From: Klebsiella sp. BIGb0138
GTDB lineage: Bacteria; Pseudomonadota; Gammaproteobacteria; Enterobacterales; Enterobacteriaceae
Length of the DNA stretch: 64,000 bases
Direction: 5' to 3'
NCBI RefSeq assembly: GCF_004342285.1
Contig: NZ_SMCV01000013.1
Span: 1-64,000, forward strand
Shown here in pieces: positions 49,329 to 62,252 of this stretch. The notes below the pieces were generated by a model. That model ran no database searches. It saw only the letters and a list, made by a program, of their open reading frames with translations, and was not told where the DNA came from. Position numbers and translations under genes: made by a program. Numbering within the stretch: position 1 is the stretch's first letter; each line of letters begins with the position of its first letter.

Positions 49329-50354
49329 ATGTTAATTCAGGTGGGGGAACTGGCGAAACGCGCCGGAATAACCGTCCGTACGCTGCATCACTATGAACAA
49401 ACCGGGCTGCTGACGCCTTCGGCCAGAAGCGCGGCGGGTTATCGGCTGTACGATCTGGCGGCCGTTCAGCGGCTGCATATGATTAAGGCGCTGGCACAGG
49501 CCGGGCTGGAACTCGCCGCTATTAAGGAGCATCTCGATCGCGGTTCGCTTTCGTTATCCGATCTGCTGGTGCAGCAAATTGCCACCCTTGATACGCAGCT
49601 GCGCACGATTTCAACGCTGCGCGAAAGACTGGCTCTGCTGCGCGACGAGTTGGGTCGCGGGAATGAACCCGATCTGGAGTCCTGGCTACAGACCCTGGAG
49701 CTTATGAATATGTACGATCGTTGGTTTAGTCCGCAGGAACTACAGGCGCTGCCGTTCGCAGAACAGGACGAGCAGCGCAATCAAATCTGGCAGGCGCTGG
49801 TCATTGAGGCGCAGCGGCTGATGGAGGAGCGCAGCCCGCCAGACTCGCCGTCGGCGATGGCGCTGGCCACCCGCTGGATGGAGCGCCTGGAGCTTGATAC
49901 CGCCGGGCGGCCTGAGTTTCTCACCCGCCTCAATGAGATGCACGCAGCGGAACCGCAAATGCGCGCGCAAACCGGGATTACGCCCGAGGTGGTGGACTAC
50001 ATTACCCACGCCTTTGCGCAAAGCAAGCTGGCGATCTGGGCGCGCTATTTGAACGCCGACGAGCTGGCGTTTACCCGTGAGCACTATTTCGATCGGCTGA
50101 TGGAGTGGCCGGGGCTGGTATCGGCGCTGCATCAGGCCTGCGCTGAGCAGACCGATCCGGCATCCGAGGCCGGGCAAAAGCTGGCGCGGCAGTGGCTGGC
50201 GCTGTTCCAGTCGTATGCCGGAACCAGCCCGCAGACCCAGCAAAAGTTTCGCCACGCGATGGAGCGCGAACCGCATCTGATGAAAGGGACGTGGATGACG
50301 CCGCCGGTGCTCAGCTGGCTCCAGCAGGCGATAGGAGTGATGATGCGGGCGTGA
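49329..50354 (+). CDS. MerR-family regulator with C-terminal TipAS-like domain
   Basis: This 341-aa regulator starts at ATG 49329 ([20 protein letters not shown]) behind AAGGAG; the frame is open upstream without support. The MerR HTH and wing are [20 protein letters not shown] and [21 protein letters not shown] coiled coil for dimerisation follows ([20 protein letters not shown]). The C-terminal 200 residues are helical, with TIP-like or TipAS-type character ([18 protein letters not shown] and [12 protein letters not shown]), and would bind a hydrophobic ligand or drug. This gene is inserted between ychH and dauA relative to E. coli. Confidence 0.87.
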   Translation: MLIQVGELAKRAGITVRTLHHYEQTGLLTPSARSAAGYRLYDLAAVQRLHMIKALAQAGLELAAIKEHLDRGSLSLSDLLVQQIATLDTQLRTISTLRERLALLRDELGRGNEPDLESWLQTLELMNMYDRWFSPQELQALPFAEQDEQRNQIWQALVIEAQRLMEERSPPDSPSAMALATRWMERLELDTAGRPEFLTRLNEMHAAEPQMRAQTGITPEVVDYITHAFAQSKLAIWARYLNADELAFTREHYFDRLMEWPGLVSALHQACAEQTDPASEAGQKLARQWLALFQSYAGTSPQTQQKFRHAMEREPHLMKGTWMTPPVLSWLQQAIGVMMRA

Positions 50355-50374
50355 ACGCCCGCATCCCGCTGTGG

Positions 50375-52054
50375 TTAAATATTCGCCAGCGCGGCGTTGC
50401 GATCGGGGTAGAAGCTCAGGCGTCCGGCAATGGGCTGGACTCCGGCGCGCGCCAGAGTGCGCAGCGGCTGAAATTCCAGATTAGACACCCGTAGCTCACA
50501 GCCTTCCGGCAGCTTTTTCACAAAACGCTGGAAGGCATCCAGGCCGCCGGCGTCCAGCACCGGCACCGCATCCCATTTCAGCACCACGATCCGCTTACCC
50601 TCAATCCGCGTTTCCAGATCGTTAAACAGCCCCTCGGCGGCGGCGAAGAACAGCGGGCCGATAACCCGCAGCACCAGCACGTCGTCGGGGACGTCGACGT
50701 TGACCGGAGCCAGGCGCGTCATGCGGGCGATACGGCGCATAAACAGCAGCGAAGCCAGCACGATGCCGACGCTAATCGCAATGACCATATCAAACAGCAC
50801 CGTCAGCGACATGCACAGCAGCATCACGATAATGTCGTCCTTCGGCGCATAGCGCAGCAAATTCACCACCTTGTGCGCTTCGCTCATGTTCCACGCCACC
50901 ATCAGCAGCAGCGCCGCCATCGCCGAAAGCGGCAGCCAGGAGAGCAGCGGCGCCAGCACCAGCAGCGCCATGATCACCAGCAGGGCGTGGATAACGGCGG
51001 AGACGGGCGAGGTGGCTCCTGCGCGGACGTTGGCTGCCGAACGGGCAATGGCGGCCGTGGCGGTAATCCCGCCGAAGAACGGGGCGACGATGTTGCCAAG
51101 CCCCTGGCCAATCAGTTCGCTGTTGGCCTTGTGCTTGGTACCGGTCATGCCATCGAGGACCACCGCGCACAGCAGCGACTCAATCGCGCCAAGCATCGCC
51201 ATCGAGAAGGCCGCCGGCAGCAGCGCCTGCAAAGAGGCCCAGCTGAGCGTAAAGTTGGAACCCGGCATATCCCACGGTAGCACCAGCTGCGGCAGCAGCT
51301 GCGGAATACCGTTGCCCTGACTGCCATCGGCGAGAAGGTAGTGGAACTGGGAGCCGATGGTAGCGACCTGGTCGCCCAGCAGATTGACGATCGCCATCAC
51401 CGCGCAGCCCGCCAGCAGCGCGGGCAGGTGGCCGGGCAGGCGGATCCCGAGACGCGGCCACATAATCAGGGTGCCGAGAGTGACGATGCCGATCGCCGCA
51501 TCGCCGAGGTTGACCGTCGGCAGCGCCATGACCAGGGCGGCAACTTTCTGCAGATAGTGCTCCGGAACGTGGGCCATCTGCAGACCAAGAAAATCTTTAA
51601 TCTGCATGGTACCGATAGTAATACCGATACCTGAAGTAAATCCGAGGGTCACGGAAAGCGGGATATATTCGATCAGCCGGCCAAAGCGTGCCAGGCCGAA
51701 AAGAATTAAAAAGATCCCGGACATCAACGTCGCCACCAGCAGCCCTGCCAGGCCAAACTGTTGCGAGACCGGATAGAGGATCACCACGAAGGCGGCGGTG
51801 GGGCCGGAGACGCTGAAACGCGAACCGCCGGTCAGCGCGATAATGATACCGGCGACGGCCGAAGTGTAGAGCCCGTACTGCGGGGCCACGCCGCTGCCAA
51901 TCGCCAACGCCATTGCCAGCGGAATGGCGATAATCCCTACCGTTATCCCGGCGATCAGATCGCGGGTGAAGCGTGGGAGGGTATATTTTTCTTTCCAGCA
52001 AGCATCGATGAGGGCGCGGAAAGGCATCACATGTGAGGAAAATAATCTGTTCAC
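50375..52054 (-). CDS. dauA: SulP-family C4-dicarboxylate transporter DauA (YchM)
   Basis: This 559-aa transporter has an N-terminal domain with about 12-14 membrane spans ([40 protein letters not shown]) and the SulP motif [13 protein letters not shown]. The C-terminal STAS domain runs from about residue 430 ([20 protein letters not shown], then [20 protein letters not shown]). In E. coli DauA moves succinate and other C4-dicarboxylates at acidic pH. It is convergent with the MerR gene and lies downstream of prs, separated by a terminator. Confidence 0.95.
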   Translation of the reverse strand: MNRLFSSHVMPFRALIDACWKEKYTLPRFTRDLIAGITVGIIAIPLAMALAIGSGVAPQYGLYTSAVAGIIIALTGGSRFSVSGPTAAFVVILYPVSQQFGLAGLLVATLMSGIFLILFGLARFGRLIEYIPLSVTLGFTSGIGITIGTMQIKDFLGLQMAHVPEHYLQKVAALVMALPTVNLGDAAIGIVTLGTLIMWPRLGIRLPGHLPALLAGCAVMAIVNLLGDQVATIGSQFHYLLADGSQGNGIPQLLPQLVLPWDMPGSNFTLSWASLQALLPAAFSMAMLGAIESLLCAVVLDGMTGTKHKANSELIGQGLGNIVAPFFGGITATAAIARSAANVRAGATSPVSAVIHALLVIMALLVLAPLLSWLPLSAMAALLLMVAWNMSEAHKVVNLLRYAPKDDIIVMLLCMSLTVLFDMVIAISVGIVLASLLFMRRIARMTRLAPVNVDVPDDVLVLRVIGPLFFAAAEGLFNDLETRIEGKRIVVLKWDAVPVLDAGGLDAFQRFVKKLPEGCELRVSNLEFQPLRTLARAGVQPIAGRLSFYPDRNAALANI

Positions 52055-52140
52055 AATAATGTTTCGTCCATAGGCGCATCATCTGTCAACTAAATGGCAG
52101 GTGAAGGAGGCATTGATCATACAAATAAATGTCGGGGACA

Positions 52141-52166
52141 AAAAAACCCGCCGCAGCGGGTTTTTT
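52141..52166 (-). terminator. Intrinsic terminator of prs
   Basis: AAAAAACCCGC-CGCA-GCGGGTTTTTT, 12 bases beyond the prs stop. A near-perfect stem with a T run in the minus direction. Confidence 0.93.
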
Positions 52167-52178
52167 GGCCGGGCTCGA

Positions 52179-53264
<1,086 letters not shown>

Positions 53265-53309
53265 TCAATTTGCCCGGCGTATCGACCATAATTCGTGCAA
53301 TAAGCAGAA

Positions 53310-54164
53310 TTACTGAGGTAGGGCTAGCTTGAGCGGTGAGATGTTAACACCTCGCGCCACAAAGCCTTGTAGCCATTCCGGGGCTTTCTCCAGCACCTGA
53401 CGAGCGGCAGATTCGGTGTCAAATTCAGCAAAGACACACGCTCCTGTGCCAGTCAGGCGCGACGGCGCATATTCTAACAGCCAGGAAAGCGCCGCATCAA
53501 CCTCGCGAAAACGTTTTCTTGCGATAACCTCGCAATCATTGCGAAATTCACATTTTAGCAACGTATCTATTGACCTGATCGGGGTGTCTCGTGGTAGCTC
53601 GGGGTCGCGAAAGATGAGCGGCGTTGGAATACTGACCCCCGGATGGGCGACCAGATACCACTTTTCCTGCGGCTCGACCGGGGTCAGAATCTCGCCAATA
53701 CCTTCGGCAAAGGCCGCGTGACCGCGCACGAAGACCGGCACATCGGCGCCAAGCTGCAGCCCCAGCGTCGCCAGCTCTTCTGCCGACAATCCACAGCGCC
53801 ACAGATGATTCAGCGCCACCAGCACCGTCGCGGCGTTGGAAGAGCCGCCCCCGAGGCCGCCGCCCATCGGCAGGCGTTTGTCGATACTGATATCCACGCC
53901 GCTGCCTGCCGGCAGCTGCCCGCGCGCCGATGCCGCCTGCATCAAAAGCCTGGCGGCGCGAACGATCAGATTCTCTTCGTCCGGCACCCCGGCCACCGGC
54001 GTCAGCAGACGCAGCGCCCCGTCATCACGAGGTTCGATGGTTAAGGTATCGCCGTAGTCGAGAAACTGAAACAGCGTCTGCAAGGTATGGTAACCGTCGG
54101 CGCGTTGCCCGGTAATGTACAAAAACAGGTTCAGCTTTGCAGGAGAAGGCCAGCGGGTCATCAT
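53310..54164 (-). CDS. ispE: 4-diphosphocytidyl-2-C-methyl-D-erythritol kinase
   Basis: This 284-aa GHMP kinase of the MEP isoprenoid pathway starts [20 protein letters not shown] (second Met at 54161 is equally possible). The ATP-binding loop is [19 protein letters not shown], and the catalytic Lys-Asp pair lies in SPAKLN and [20 protein letters not shown] is motif 3. Its start overlaps the lolB stop (ATGA), so the two are co-translated, as in E. coli. Confidence 0.97.
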   Translation of the reverse strand: MMTRWPSPAKLNLFLYITGQRADGYHTLQTLFQFLDYGDTLTIEPRDDGALRLLTPVAGVPDEENLIVRAARLLMQAASARGQLPAGSGVDISIDKRLPMGGGLGGGSSNAATVLVALNHLWRCGLSAEELATLGLQLGADVPVFVRGHAAFAEGIGEILTPVEPQEKWYLVAHPGVSIPTPLIFRDPELPRDTPIRSIDTLLKCEFRNDCEVIARKRFREVDAALSWLLEYAPSRLTGTGACVFAEFDTESAARQVLEKAPEWLQGFVARGVNISPLKLALPQ

Positions 54165-54772
54165 TTCACAATCCAGTTATCCATTTTGAGCTTGATGCGC
54201 TGACTGCCGTTATTCAGTTCCATATTAGCCGGCAGTGAAGGTTGGGTATCGCTGGTATAACCGCCGTAGGTAACATGCCAGGTTTTGCCGTTTTGCGTGT
54301 AGTTCAGGGCGCTGAGGCGGTATTGATCGTCAAGCGTATAGTCGGTGGCCTCGCCCGGCAGGCCGATAATCCACTGGCGCAGGCTGTTCAGCGGGATGGG
54401 CATCCCGGTCAGGCGGCCAATCATCTCTTCGGCGTCGCTTGCGGTGTAGGTCTGGCCTTTGTTATCGATCAGCGTCACGCTGCCCGGCTGAGCGGTCAGC
54501 GACAGTTCCGTACTGCCTAACGGGTTGGTCAGCAGCAGGCGATAGCGATCCTGGCCGGTTTGTTGCCAGAAGAAGCGGGCATAAACTTTTTGCTCGTCGG
54601 AAAGGTAAGCGAAGGCGCCGCGGGTCTGGAACTGGTTCAGATTGCGGACATCCTGCTGGTGCTGACGCCATTGCGGCGAATCAGGGCTTTTGCCAGGGCC
54701 TTGCGGCGCGTTAAGAGTACAGGCGGTCAGGACCAGGCTGGCCAGCGGCAACAGGCGGAGCAGTCGATTCAT
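54161..54772 (-). CDS. lolB: Outer-membrane lipoprotein receptor LolB
   Basis: This 203-aa lipoprotein starts [20 protein letters not shown] with the lipobox LTAC, Cys18 being lipidated. [20 protein letters not shown] and the [20 protein letters not shown] segment are conserved. It takes lipoproteins from LolA and inserts them into the outer membrane. It is divergent from hemA (272-base gap). Confidence 0.97.
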   Translation of the reverse strand: MNRLLRLLPLASLVLTACTLNAPQGPGKSPDSPQWRQHQQDVRNLNQFQTRGAFAYLSDEQKVYARFFWQQTGQDRYRLLLTNPLGSTELSLTAQPGSVTLIDNKGQTYTASDAEEMIGRLTGMPIPLNSLRQWIIGLPGEATDYTLDDQYRLSALNYTQNGKTWHVTYGGYTSDTQPSLPANMELNNGSQRIKLKMDNWIVK

Positions 54773-54995
54773 AATGATGACAAATCCTTGATGTCTACAG
54801 TGAAATCCGGCGACGGAGGAGTACGCACACGATTTGTGTAGCGGGTTACAATTATAACCCTTAATGCTAGCGTTGCCCGGCGATAGCGTCTACGTTCAAA
54901 TTGTCTGAAATCAAAAAATTACCGTTAATGGCTTTTACACCGATGCCTATTACTCCAAAAGGGGAGCGTCTCTTTTATTGATTCCGCGCATCCTG

Positions 54996-55001
54996 TATGA
55001 T
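54996..55001 (+). promoter_or_regulatory. Candidate -10 element for hemA
   Basis: TATGAT lies 44 bases before the hemA ATG in the divergent lolB/hemA gap. The -35 region (TTTTAT or TTATTG) is weak, so the assignment is tentative. Confidence 0.35.
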
Positions 55002-55044
55002 GCGTGCAGACTAACCTTAGCAACGCTGGTACTACTCCCTCACA

Positions 55045-56301
55045 ATGACCCTTTTAGCTCTTGGCATTAATCACAAAACAGCCCCGGTAGCGCTGCGAGA
55101 ACGCGTAACGTTTTCGCCGGACACGCTCGATAAGGCGCTGGAGAGCTTGCTGGCTCAGCCAATGGTGCAGGGAGGTGTGGTGCTGTCGACCTGTAACCGC
55201 ACGGAGCTGTATCTCAGCGTTGAGGAACAGGATAATCTGCAGGAAGCGCTCATTCGCTGGCTGTGTGATTACCACCATCTTAATGAAGAAGACCTGCGTA
55301 AAAGCCTGTACTGGCATCAGGACAATGATGCGGTCAGCCATCTGATGCGCGTCGCCAGCGGTCTCGATTCGCTGGTGCTTGGCGAGCCGCAGATTCTGGG
55401 GCAGGTGAAAAAAGCCTTTGCCGACTCCAGCCGGGGGCATCTCAACGTCAGTGAACTGGAGCGGATGTTCCAGAAATCCTTCTCCGTCGCTAAACGCGTG
55501 CGTACCGAAACCGATATCGGCGCCAGCGCGGTCTCCGTCGCGTTCGCCGCCTGTACGCTGGCGCGACAAATCTTTGAATCGCTCTCCAGCGTGACGGTAC
55601 TGCTGGTCGGCGCCGGGGAAACCATCGAACTGGTCGCGCGCCATCTGCGCGAACACAACGTGCGAAAAATGGTGATAGCTAATCGTACCCGCGAGCGCGC
55701 TCAGGTCCTGGCCGGGGAAGTCGGCGCTGAGGTTATCGCCCTGAGTGACATCGACGAGCGGCTGAAAGAGGCCGATATTATTATCAGTTCCACCGCCAGT
55801 CCGCTGCCGATTATTGGCAAAGGGATGGTGGAGCGCGCGCTGAAGGCGCGGCGTAATCAGCCGATGCTGCTGGTGGATATCGCGGTCCCTCGCGATGTCG
55901 AACCGGAAGTCGGCAAGCTGGCGAACGCCTATTTGTACAGCGTGGACGATCTGCAGAACATCATTCAGCACAATCTGGCGCAGCGCAAAGCCGCGGCGGT
56001 ACAGGCGGAATCGATCGTCGAGCAGGAAACCAGCGAATTTATGGCCTGGCTGCGCGCCCAGAGCGCCAGCGAGACTATCCGCGAATATCGTTCCCAGTCC
56101 GAGCAGGTCCGCGAGGAGCTGACGGCGAAGGCGCTGGCTGCGCTGGAGCAGGGCGGCGATGCGCAGGAAATTATGCAGGATCTGGCGCGTAAGCTGACCA
56201 ATCGCCTGATCCACGCACCAACCAAATCTCTTCAGCAGGCTGCCCGTGACGGGGATGATGAACGCCTGCATATTCTGCGCAACAGCCTCGGGCTGGAATA
56301 G
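55045..56301 (+). CDS. hemA: Glutamyl-tRNA reductase
   Basis: This 418-aa enzyme starts [20 protein letters not shown]. The catalytic Cys is in [39 protein letters not shown]-binding [20 protein letters not shown] and the C-terminal dimerisation helix complete it. It makes glutamate-1-semialdehyde, the first step of tetrapyrrole synthesis. The N-terminal MTLLALGI region is the signal for haem-dependent proteolysis in enterobacteria. prfA follows after 43 bases. Confidence 0.98.
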   Translation: MTLLALGINHKTAPVALRERVTFSPDTLDKALESLLAQPMVQGGVVLSTCNRTELYLSVEEQDNLQEALIRWLCDYHHLNEEDLRKSLYWHQDNDAVSHLMRVASGLDSLVLGEPQILGQVKKAFADSSRGHLNVSELERMFQKSFSVAKRVRTETDIGASAVSVAFAACTLARQIFESLSSVTVLLVGAGETIELVARHLREHNVRKMVIANRTRERAQVLAGEVGAEVIALSDIDERLKEADIIISSTASPLPIIGKGMVERALKARRNQPMLLVDIAVPRDVEPEVGKLANAYLYSVDDLQNIIQHNLAQRKAAAVQAESIVEQETSEFMAWLRAQSASETIREYRSQSEQVREELTAKALAALEQGGDAQEIMQDLARKLTNRLIHAPTKSLQQAARDGDDERLHILRNSLGLE

Positions 56302-56344
56302 CGCACATTTCTCTCTATTTTCAGGACAGGGTGAATTCACGCCT

Positions 56345-57427
56345 ATGAAGCCTTCTATTGTTGCCAAACTGGAAGCTCTGTACGAACGCCATGAGGAAGT
56401 TCAGGCGCTGCTGGGTGATGCTGCGACCATCGCCGATCAGGATCGATTCCGCGCGCTGTCGCGTGAATACGCGCAGCTTAGCGACGTGGCGCGCTGCTAT
56501 ACCGAGTGGCGTCAGGTGCAGGATGATATTGAAACCGCACAGATGATGCTCGACGATGCGGAAATGCGCGAAATGGCGCAGGAAGAGCTGCGCGACGCGA
56601 AAGCCAAAAGCGAAGAGATGGAGCAACAGCTGCAGGTGCTGCTGCTGCCGCAGGACCCGGATGACGAACGCAACGCCTTTGTCGAAGTCCGCGCCGGTAC
56701 CGGCGGGGATGAAGCGGCGCTGTTTGCCGGCGATCTGTTCCGTATGTACAGCCGCTATGCCGAAGCCCGCCGCTGGCGGGTGGAGATCATGAGCGCCAAC
56801 GAAGGCGAACATGGCGGCTTTAAAGAGGTGATCGCTAAAATCAGCGGCGATGGCGTGTATGGTCGTCTGAAATTTGAGTCCGGCGGTCACCGCGTCCAGC
56901 GCGTGCCGGCAACCGAATCCCAGGGCCGTATTCACACTTCCGCCTGTACCGTGGCGGTGATGCCGGAGCTGCCGGAAGCCGAAATGCCGGATATCAACCC
57001 GGGCGATCTGCGTATCGATACCTTCCGTTCCTCAGGGGCGGGCGGTCAGCACGTTAACACCACCGATTCGGCGATCCGGATTACCCACTTACCGACCGGG
57101 ATCGTCGTGGAGTGCCAGGACGAGCGTTCGCAGCACAAAAACAAAGCCAAAGCGCTGTCGGTGCTCGGCGCGCGTATTCGCGCGGCGGAAGTGGCTAAAC
57201 GCCAGCAGGCGGAAGCCTCAACCCGGCGTAACCTGCTGGGCAGCGGCGATCGCAGCGATCGCAACCGCACCTATAACTTCCCGCAGGGGCGGGTGACCGA
57301 CCACCGCATTAACCTGACCCTCTACCGTCTGGATGAAGCGATGGAGGGGAAACTGGATATGCTGATTGAGCCGATTGTTCAGGAATACCAGGCCGATCAG
57401 CTGGCTGCGCTTTCCGAGCAGGAATGA
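56345..57427 (+). CDS. prfA: Peptide chain release factor 1
   Basis: This 360-aa protein starts at ATG 56345 ([20 protein letters not shown]); the frame is open upstream into hemA only by chance. The stop-codon recognition tripeptide PAT is in [15 protein letters not shown], and the catalytic GGQ is in [18 protein letters not shown]. It ends translation at UAA and UAG. The stop overlaps the prmC start (ATGATG shared with TGA), so the enzyme that methylates the GGQ Gln is made from the same transcript. Confidence 0.98.
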   Translation: MKPSIVAKLEALYERHEEVQALLGDAATIADQDRFRALSREYAQLSDVARCYTEWRQVQDDIETAQMMLDDAEMREMAQEELRDAKAKSEEMEQQLQVLLLPQDPDDERNAFVEVRAGTGGDEAALFAGDLFRMYSRYAEARRWRVEIMSANEGEHGGFKEVIAKISGDGVYGRLKFESGGHRVQRVPATESQGRIHTSACTVAVMPELPEAEMPDINPGDLRIDTFRSSGAGGQHVNTTDSAIRITHLPTGIVVECQDERSQHKNKAKALSVLGARIRAAEVAKRQQAEASTRRNLLGSGDRSDRNRTYNFPQGRVTDHRINLTLYRLDEAMEGKLDMLIEPIVQEYQADQLAALSEQE

Positions 57428-58278
57428 TGACCTTTCAACAGTGGCTGGCGCAGGCGATAAGCCGGCTGAGTGAGAGCGAAAGTCCGCGTCGCGACGCCGA
57501 GATCCTGTTAGGGCACGTGACCGGTAAGGCGCGGACCTACCTTCTCGCCTTCGGTGAAACGCTCCTGACGGAGGAACAGCTGGCGCAGCTGGCGCCGCTG
57601 CTCAGCCGCCGCCAGCGCGGCGAACCGGTGGCCCATCTGGTGGGCGAGCGGGAGTTCTGGTCGTTGCCGCTGCTGGTGTCAGCGGCGACGCTGATCCCGC
57701 GTCCGGACACCGAGTGCCTCGTCGAGCAGGCGCTGGCCCGTCTGCCTGCCGCGCCGTGCCGGATTCTGGATTTAGGTACCGGCACCGGCGCTATCGCCCT
57801 GGCCTTAGCCAGCGAACGCCCGGACTGCCAGGTGACGGCTGTTGATGTCATGCCCGATGCGGCGGCATTGGCCGCGCGCAATGCCGAACGGCTCGCTATC
57901 GGCAACGTCACCGTGCTGCAAAGCAACTGGTTCGCCGCGCTGGCGGGGCAGCAGTTTGCGATGATCGTCAGCAACCCGCCTTATATTGATGAAACCGACC
58001 CGCATCTTGCGCAGGGCGACGTGCGCTTCGAGCCGAAAACGGCGCTGGTTGCCGCCGATAACGGTCTGGCCGACCTGGCGCATATTATCCGCGCAGGCCG
58101 TCATTTCCTGACGCCCGACGGGATGTTGCTGCTGGAGCACGGCTGGAAGCAGGGAGAAGCGGTGCGCGCGCTGTTCCGTGACGCCGGTTATCTTGAGATC
58201 GCCACCTGCCGTGATTACGGCGATAACGACCGCCTGACCGTCGGGCGGTTCCCCGGCCTGGAGGACGTTGGCGAATGA
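57424..58278 (+). CDS. prmC: Release factor glutamine methyltransferase
   Basis: This 284-aa SAM-dependent methyltransferase starts [20 protein letters not shown]. The SAM-binding motif is [20 protein letters not shown], and the glutamine-binding NPPY is in [14 protein letters not shown]. It methylates the GGQ glutamine of RF1 and RF2. Its stop overlaps the sirB2 start (ATGA). Confidence 0.97.
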   Translation: MMTFQQWLAQAISRLSESESPRRDAEILLGHVTGKARTYLLAFGETLLTEEQLAQLAPLLSRRQRGEPVAHLVGEREFWSLPLLVSAATLIPRPDTECLVEQALARLPAAPCRILDLGTGTGAIALALASERPDCQVTAVDVMPDAAALAARNAERLAIGNVTVLQSNWFAALAGQQFAMIVSNPPYIDETDPHLAQGDVRFEPKTALVAADNGLADLAHIIRAGRHFLTPDGMLLLEHGWKQGEAVRALFRDAGYLEIATCRDYGDNDRLTVGRFPGLEDVGE

Positions 58279-58667
58279 ATCTGTTTAGCGCGGTACTGTA
58301 CCTGCATATCGCTTGTGTCGTGGTGTCGGTCAGCCTGTTCGCCTTACGCTACTGGTGGAGCTACAGCGGTGACGCGCGGCTTAACCGGCGCTGGGTGCGT
58401 ATCGCGCCGCACTGCAGCGACACTTTGTTATTCCTCAGCGGCGCCGGATTAATGGCCATAACGCGCTATCTGCCGTTTACGGACGATGGCTCGTGGCTGA
58501 CTGAAAAGCTGTTTGGCGTTATCATTTATATTGCATTGGGTTTTATCGCGCTGGGCCGTCGTCGTCCGCGCAGCCAGCAGAGCAGATTTATCGCTTTTCT
58601 GTTGGCTTTGGTGGTGTTGTTCATCATCATACAACTCGCCATCACAAGAACACCGTTACTGGGGTAA
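58275..58667 (+). CDS. sirB2: SirB2-family inner membrane protein
   Basis: This 130-aa protein starts [20 protein letters not shown]. Four membrane segments are visible: VLYLHIACVVVSVSLFALRY, SDTLLFLSGAGLMAI, LFGVIIYIALGFIALG and FIAFLLALVVLFIIIQLA. The order prmC-sirB2-sirB1-kdsA is conserved in enterobacteria. The function is not firmly known. Confidence 0.93.
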   Translation: MNLFSAVLYLHIACVVVSVSLFALRYWWSYSGDARLNRRWVRIAPHCSDTLLFLSGAGLMAITRYLPFTDDGSWLTEKLFGVIIYIALGFIALGRRRPRSQQSRFIAFLLALVVLFIIIQLAITRTPLLG

Positions 58668-58670
58668 GTC

Positions 58671-59483
58671 ATGAGGTCATTAGCTGATTTCGAATTTAAT
58701 AAAGCGCCATTGTGCGATGGAATGGTCCTCATTTCTGAATTAATCCGCGACGATTTTCCGACGCACTACGTGCAGGATGAACTGGAGCGGCTGCTGAGCC
58801 TGGCGCAGGAGGAGATTGCCTCCTCGTGGGATCAGGAACGTCAGCTGGAACGGCTGCTGGAGCTGTTCTATCACGAGTGGGGCTTTCGCGATTCCCACGG
58901 CGTCTACCGGCTGTCCGATGCCCTGTGGGTCGACAAAGTTCTGATCAATCGTCAGGGCAGCGCCGCCTCTTTAGGGGCTATCGTGCTGTGGATTGCCCAG
59001 CGCATGTCGCTGCCGCTGGTCCCGGTTATCTTCCCGACGCAGATGCTGCTGCGCGCCGACCCTGAGACCAGCGAAGAGATGTGGTTGATTAACCCGTTCA
59101 ACGGCGAAACGCTCAACGAGCACACGCTTGAAGTCTGGCTGAAGGGCAATATTAGTCCGGTTGCCGAGCTGTTCAACGAGGACCTCGATGAGGCGGATAA
59201 CGCCGAGGTGATCCACAAACTGCTCGACACCCTGAAATCGGCGCTGATGGAAGAGCGGCAGATGGAGCTGGCCCTGCGCGCCAGCGAAGCGCTGCTGCAG
59301 TTCAATCCGGAAGATCCGTATGAGATTCGCGACCGCGGGCTGATCTACGCCCAGCTTGAGTGCGACCATGTTGCGCTGCTGGATCTGAACTATTTTGTTG
59401 AGCAGTGTCCTGAGGACCCGATCAGCGAAATGATCCGCGCGCAAATTAACACGATTTCGCATAAACAAATTACTCTTCACTAA
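58671..59483 (+). CDS. sirB1: SirB1 family protein (YchA), transglutaminase-like/TPR
   Basis: This 270-aa protein starts MRSLADFEFNKAPLCDGMVL. The first two thirds resemble the transglutaminase-like SirB1 domain (LEELFYHEWGFRD-type region and VLINRQGSAASLGAIVLWIA), and the last third is TPR-like (ALRASEALLQFNPEDPYEIR). It lies 3 bases after sirB2. The function is poorly defined; in Salmonella the locus was named for an effect on invasion gene regulation. Confidence 0.93.
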   Translation: MRSLADFEFNKAPLCDGMVLISELIRDDFPTHYVQDELERLLSLAQEEIASSWDQERQLERLLELFYHEWGFRDSHGVYRLSDALWVDKVLINRQGSAASLGAIVLWIAQRMSLPLVPVIFPTQMLLRADPETSEEMWLINPFNGETLNEHTLEVWLKGNISPVAELFNEDLDEADNAEVIHKLLDTLKSALMEERQMELALRASEALLQFNPEDPYEIRDRGLIYAQLECDHVALLDLNYFVEQCPEDPISEMIRAQINTISHKQITLH

Positions 59484-59513
59484 TCTGGAATGATTCCGGT
59501 TACACCCTGATAA

Positions 59514-60377
<864 letters not shown>

Positions 60378-60398
60378 ACACAGGTTCTGTGATGCGAA

Positions 60399-60433
60399 AA
60401 GCCTGCCGGTTGTGAAACCGGCAGGCTTTTTTT
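60399..60433 (+). terminator. Intrinsic terminator after kdsA
   Basis: AAGCCTGCCGGTT-GTGA-AACCGGCAGGCTT, a 13-bp stem followed by TTTTT, 21 bases after the stop. It has an A run on the other side, so it may also serve the convergent chaA. Confidence 0.95.
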
Positions 60434-60506
60434 ATCGCGGGCACGATGCGCCAGGCCGGCGTGGGGAGCGCTCCCCGGCCAGCGCAGCGCCGCCGGGGGA
60501 AGGGAC

Positions 60507-61607
60507 TCAGGCAAAAATGGTCATCAGATAGGCGGCGAAAAGCGCCAGGTGCGCCGCGCCGTTAAGCACATTGGTGCGCCCGGTAGAGAAGGAAATCTGG
60601 CACAACAGCAGCGAGGTGACCATCACGACCATTTCCGGCGCGCCAAGACCGAAATGCAGCTCATTGCCGGTTAAGAAGGCGATTAAGGTGACCACCGGCA
60701 CGGTCAGTGAAATCGTCGCCAGCACCGAACCGAAGAACAGATTCATGGCGCGCTGCACCTGATTGTTCAACACCGCCTTCAGGGCGCCGAGACCTTCCGG
60801 CGACAGAATCAGCAGCGCCACCAGGAAACCGGTGAAGGCCACCGGGGCGTTCATGCTGGTCAGCAGCGTCTCCAGAGGGTTGGCGTTCATCTTCGTCACC
60901 GCGATAACCGCAACCAGGTGGATTAACAGCCACGCGGTGTGCCAGGCGCTGCTGTGCGCGGAGGGTTTACCGTGATGCGGGTCATCGTCGTCGCCGTCAT
61001 CTTCATGCTCATAAATAAACAGGCTCTGGTGGGTTTTGGTCTGAATCAACAGAAACACGCCGTACATCGCCGCGGAAATTAACGCCACCAGCAGCGCCTG
61101 GCCGGTAGTGAAATTCGCCCCCGGCAGCGCCATCGGGAAGACCAGCACGATAATCGCCAGCGGGAACAGGGCGATCAGGTACTGTTTGATGCCAAATAGA
61201 TTCATGTACTGGGTGGCAAATTTGCGCCCGCCCAGCAGCAGAGAGAAGCCGACCAGACCGCCGGTAACGATCATAATAATTGAATAGAGCGTGTCGCGCA
61301 TCAGCGTGGGCGCGGCGTCGCCGGTCGCCATGAGTGCCGAAATCAGGCTGACTTCAAGAATGACCACCGAAAGGCTTAAAATTAACGATCCGTACGGTTC
61401 GCCCAGGCGGTGCGCCAGAACGTCCGCGTGGCGGACGACGCTAAAGGCGCTACACAGAATACCGACTAAGGCCAGAATGTTGATACCGATAACCGCTGGC
61501 AGCGACTGACTACTTCCGAAGAAGATAAGCACCGCCAGCGCCAGAATCGGAAAAACAAGCGACGTCTCCTTGTGGCGGGTTTTCACCGCCTCATGTGCAT
61601 GTGTCAT
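60507..61607 (-). CDS. chaA: Sodium/calcium-proton antiporter ChaA
   Basis: This 366-aa CaCA-family antiporter starts MTHAHEAVKTRHKETSLVFP. It has about 11 membrane spans with the two alpha-repeat motifs SLSVVILEVSLISALMATGD and LLILSPEGLGALKAVLNN, each carrying the ion-binding Glu. An acidic/His-rich loop (YEHEDDGDDDDPHHGKPSAH) lies in the middle, likely cytoplasmic and sensory. It extrudes Na+, K+ or Ca2+ at alkaline pH. It is divergent from chaB. Confidence 0.96.
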   Translation of the reverse strand: MTHAHEAVKTRHKETSLVFPILALAVLIFFGSSQSLPAVIGINILALVGILCSAFSVVRHADVLAHRLGEPYGSLILSLSVVILEVSLISALMATGDAAPTLMRDTLYSIIMIVTGGLVGFSLLLGGRKFATQYMNLFGIKQYLIALFPLAIIVLVFPMALPGANFTTGQALLVALISAAMYGVFLLIQTKTHQSLFIYEHEDDGDDDDPHHGKPSAHSSAWHTAWLLIHLVAVIAVTKMNANPLETLLTSMNAPVAFTGFLVALLILSPEGLGALKAVLNNQVQRAMNLFFGSVLATISLTVPVVTLIAFLTGNELHFGLGAPEMVVMVTSLLLCQISFSTGRTNVLNGAAHLALFAAYLMTIFA

Positions 61608-61871
61608 GAACCATCTCCATTGATGCAGGTGTTATAATTATAGATACCGTAAGTAGATAAAATAACAGACATTTTGCTATCTGAATTGTTTTTTTACTTA
61701 AATTTACGGCTATTGTTAACTAATTACTTAAGATTGCCAAAACTTATCGTTATTGCGATTTTATATTTATTATTCAGATGATTACTAAAAACGCTTCTGG
61801 ATTATATCCCGCCTTGAAAAGCCTGAATTCGTGTCCCAGACTTATATTTTTACCACCATCCGGAGGTGAAT

Positions 61872-62102
61872 ATGCCTTATCGCAGTAAACAAGAGTTACC
61901 CGATAGCGTCCAGCGCGTGTTGCCGGCGCATGCACAGGAGATCTATAAAGAAGCGTTTAATAGCGCCTGGGAGCAGTATAAGCACCAGGAGGACCGGCGG
62001 GACGACGCCAGCCGTGAAGAGACGGCGCATAAGGTCGCCTGGGCTGCGGTCAAGAATGACTATCAAAAAGGAGGCGATGATAAGTGGCATAAGAAAAAAT
62101 AA
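61872..62102 (+). CDS. chaB: ChaB family protein
   Basis: This 76-aa protein starts at ATG 61872 (MPYRSKQELPDSVQRVLPAH) behind CGGAGGTG; an upstream in-frame codon is less likely. RRDDASREETAHKVAWAAVK is almost unchanged from E. coli ChaB, a small protein named as a cation transport regulator though its action is not established. chaC follows after 150 bases. Confidence 0.96.
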   Translation: MPYRSKQELPDSVQRVLPAHAQEIYKEAFNSAWEQYKHQEDRRDDASREETAHKVAWAAVKNDYQKGGDDKWHKKK

Positions 62103-62252
62103 TCGTTCCGGCTGCCTCATCTGCTGCCCCGCGCCTTGCCAGGGTGGCGTTAATTGCTTATTGTCGATGAAAGCTGGATAATAATTCGGCAATATTTCAC
62201 GGATGGCATCAGATAATCGCCGGGAAGCAGGCAGTGGCGGAGGTAGTAGAAA

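Noticed and set aside
55054-56367. 437-codon minus-strand ORF opposite hemA
   Set aside because: It lies entirely antisense to a well-conserved gene and has no family features.
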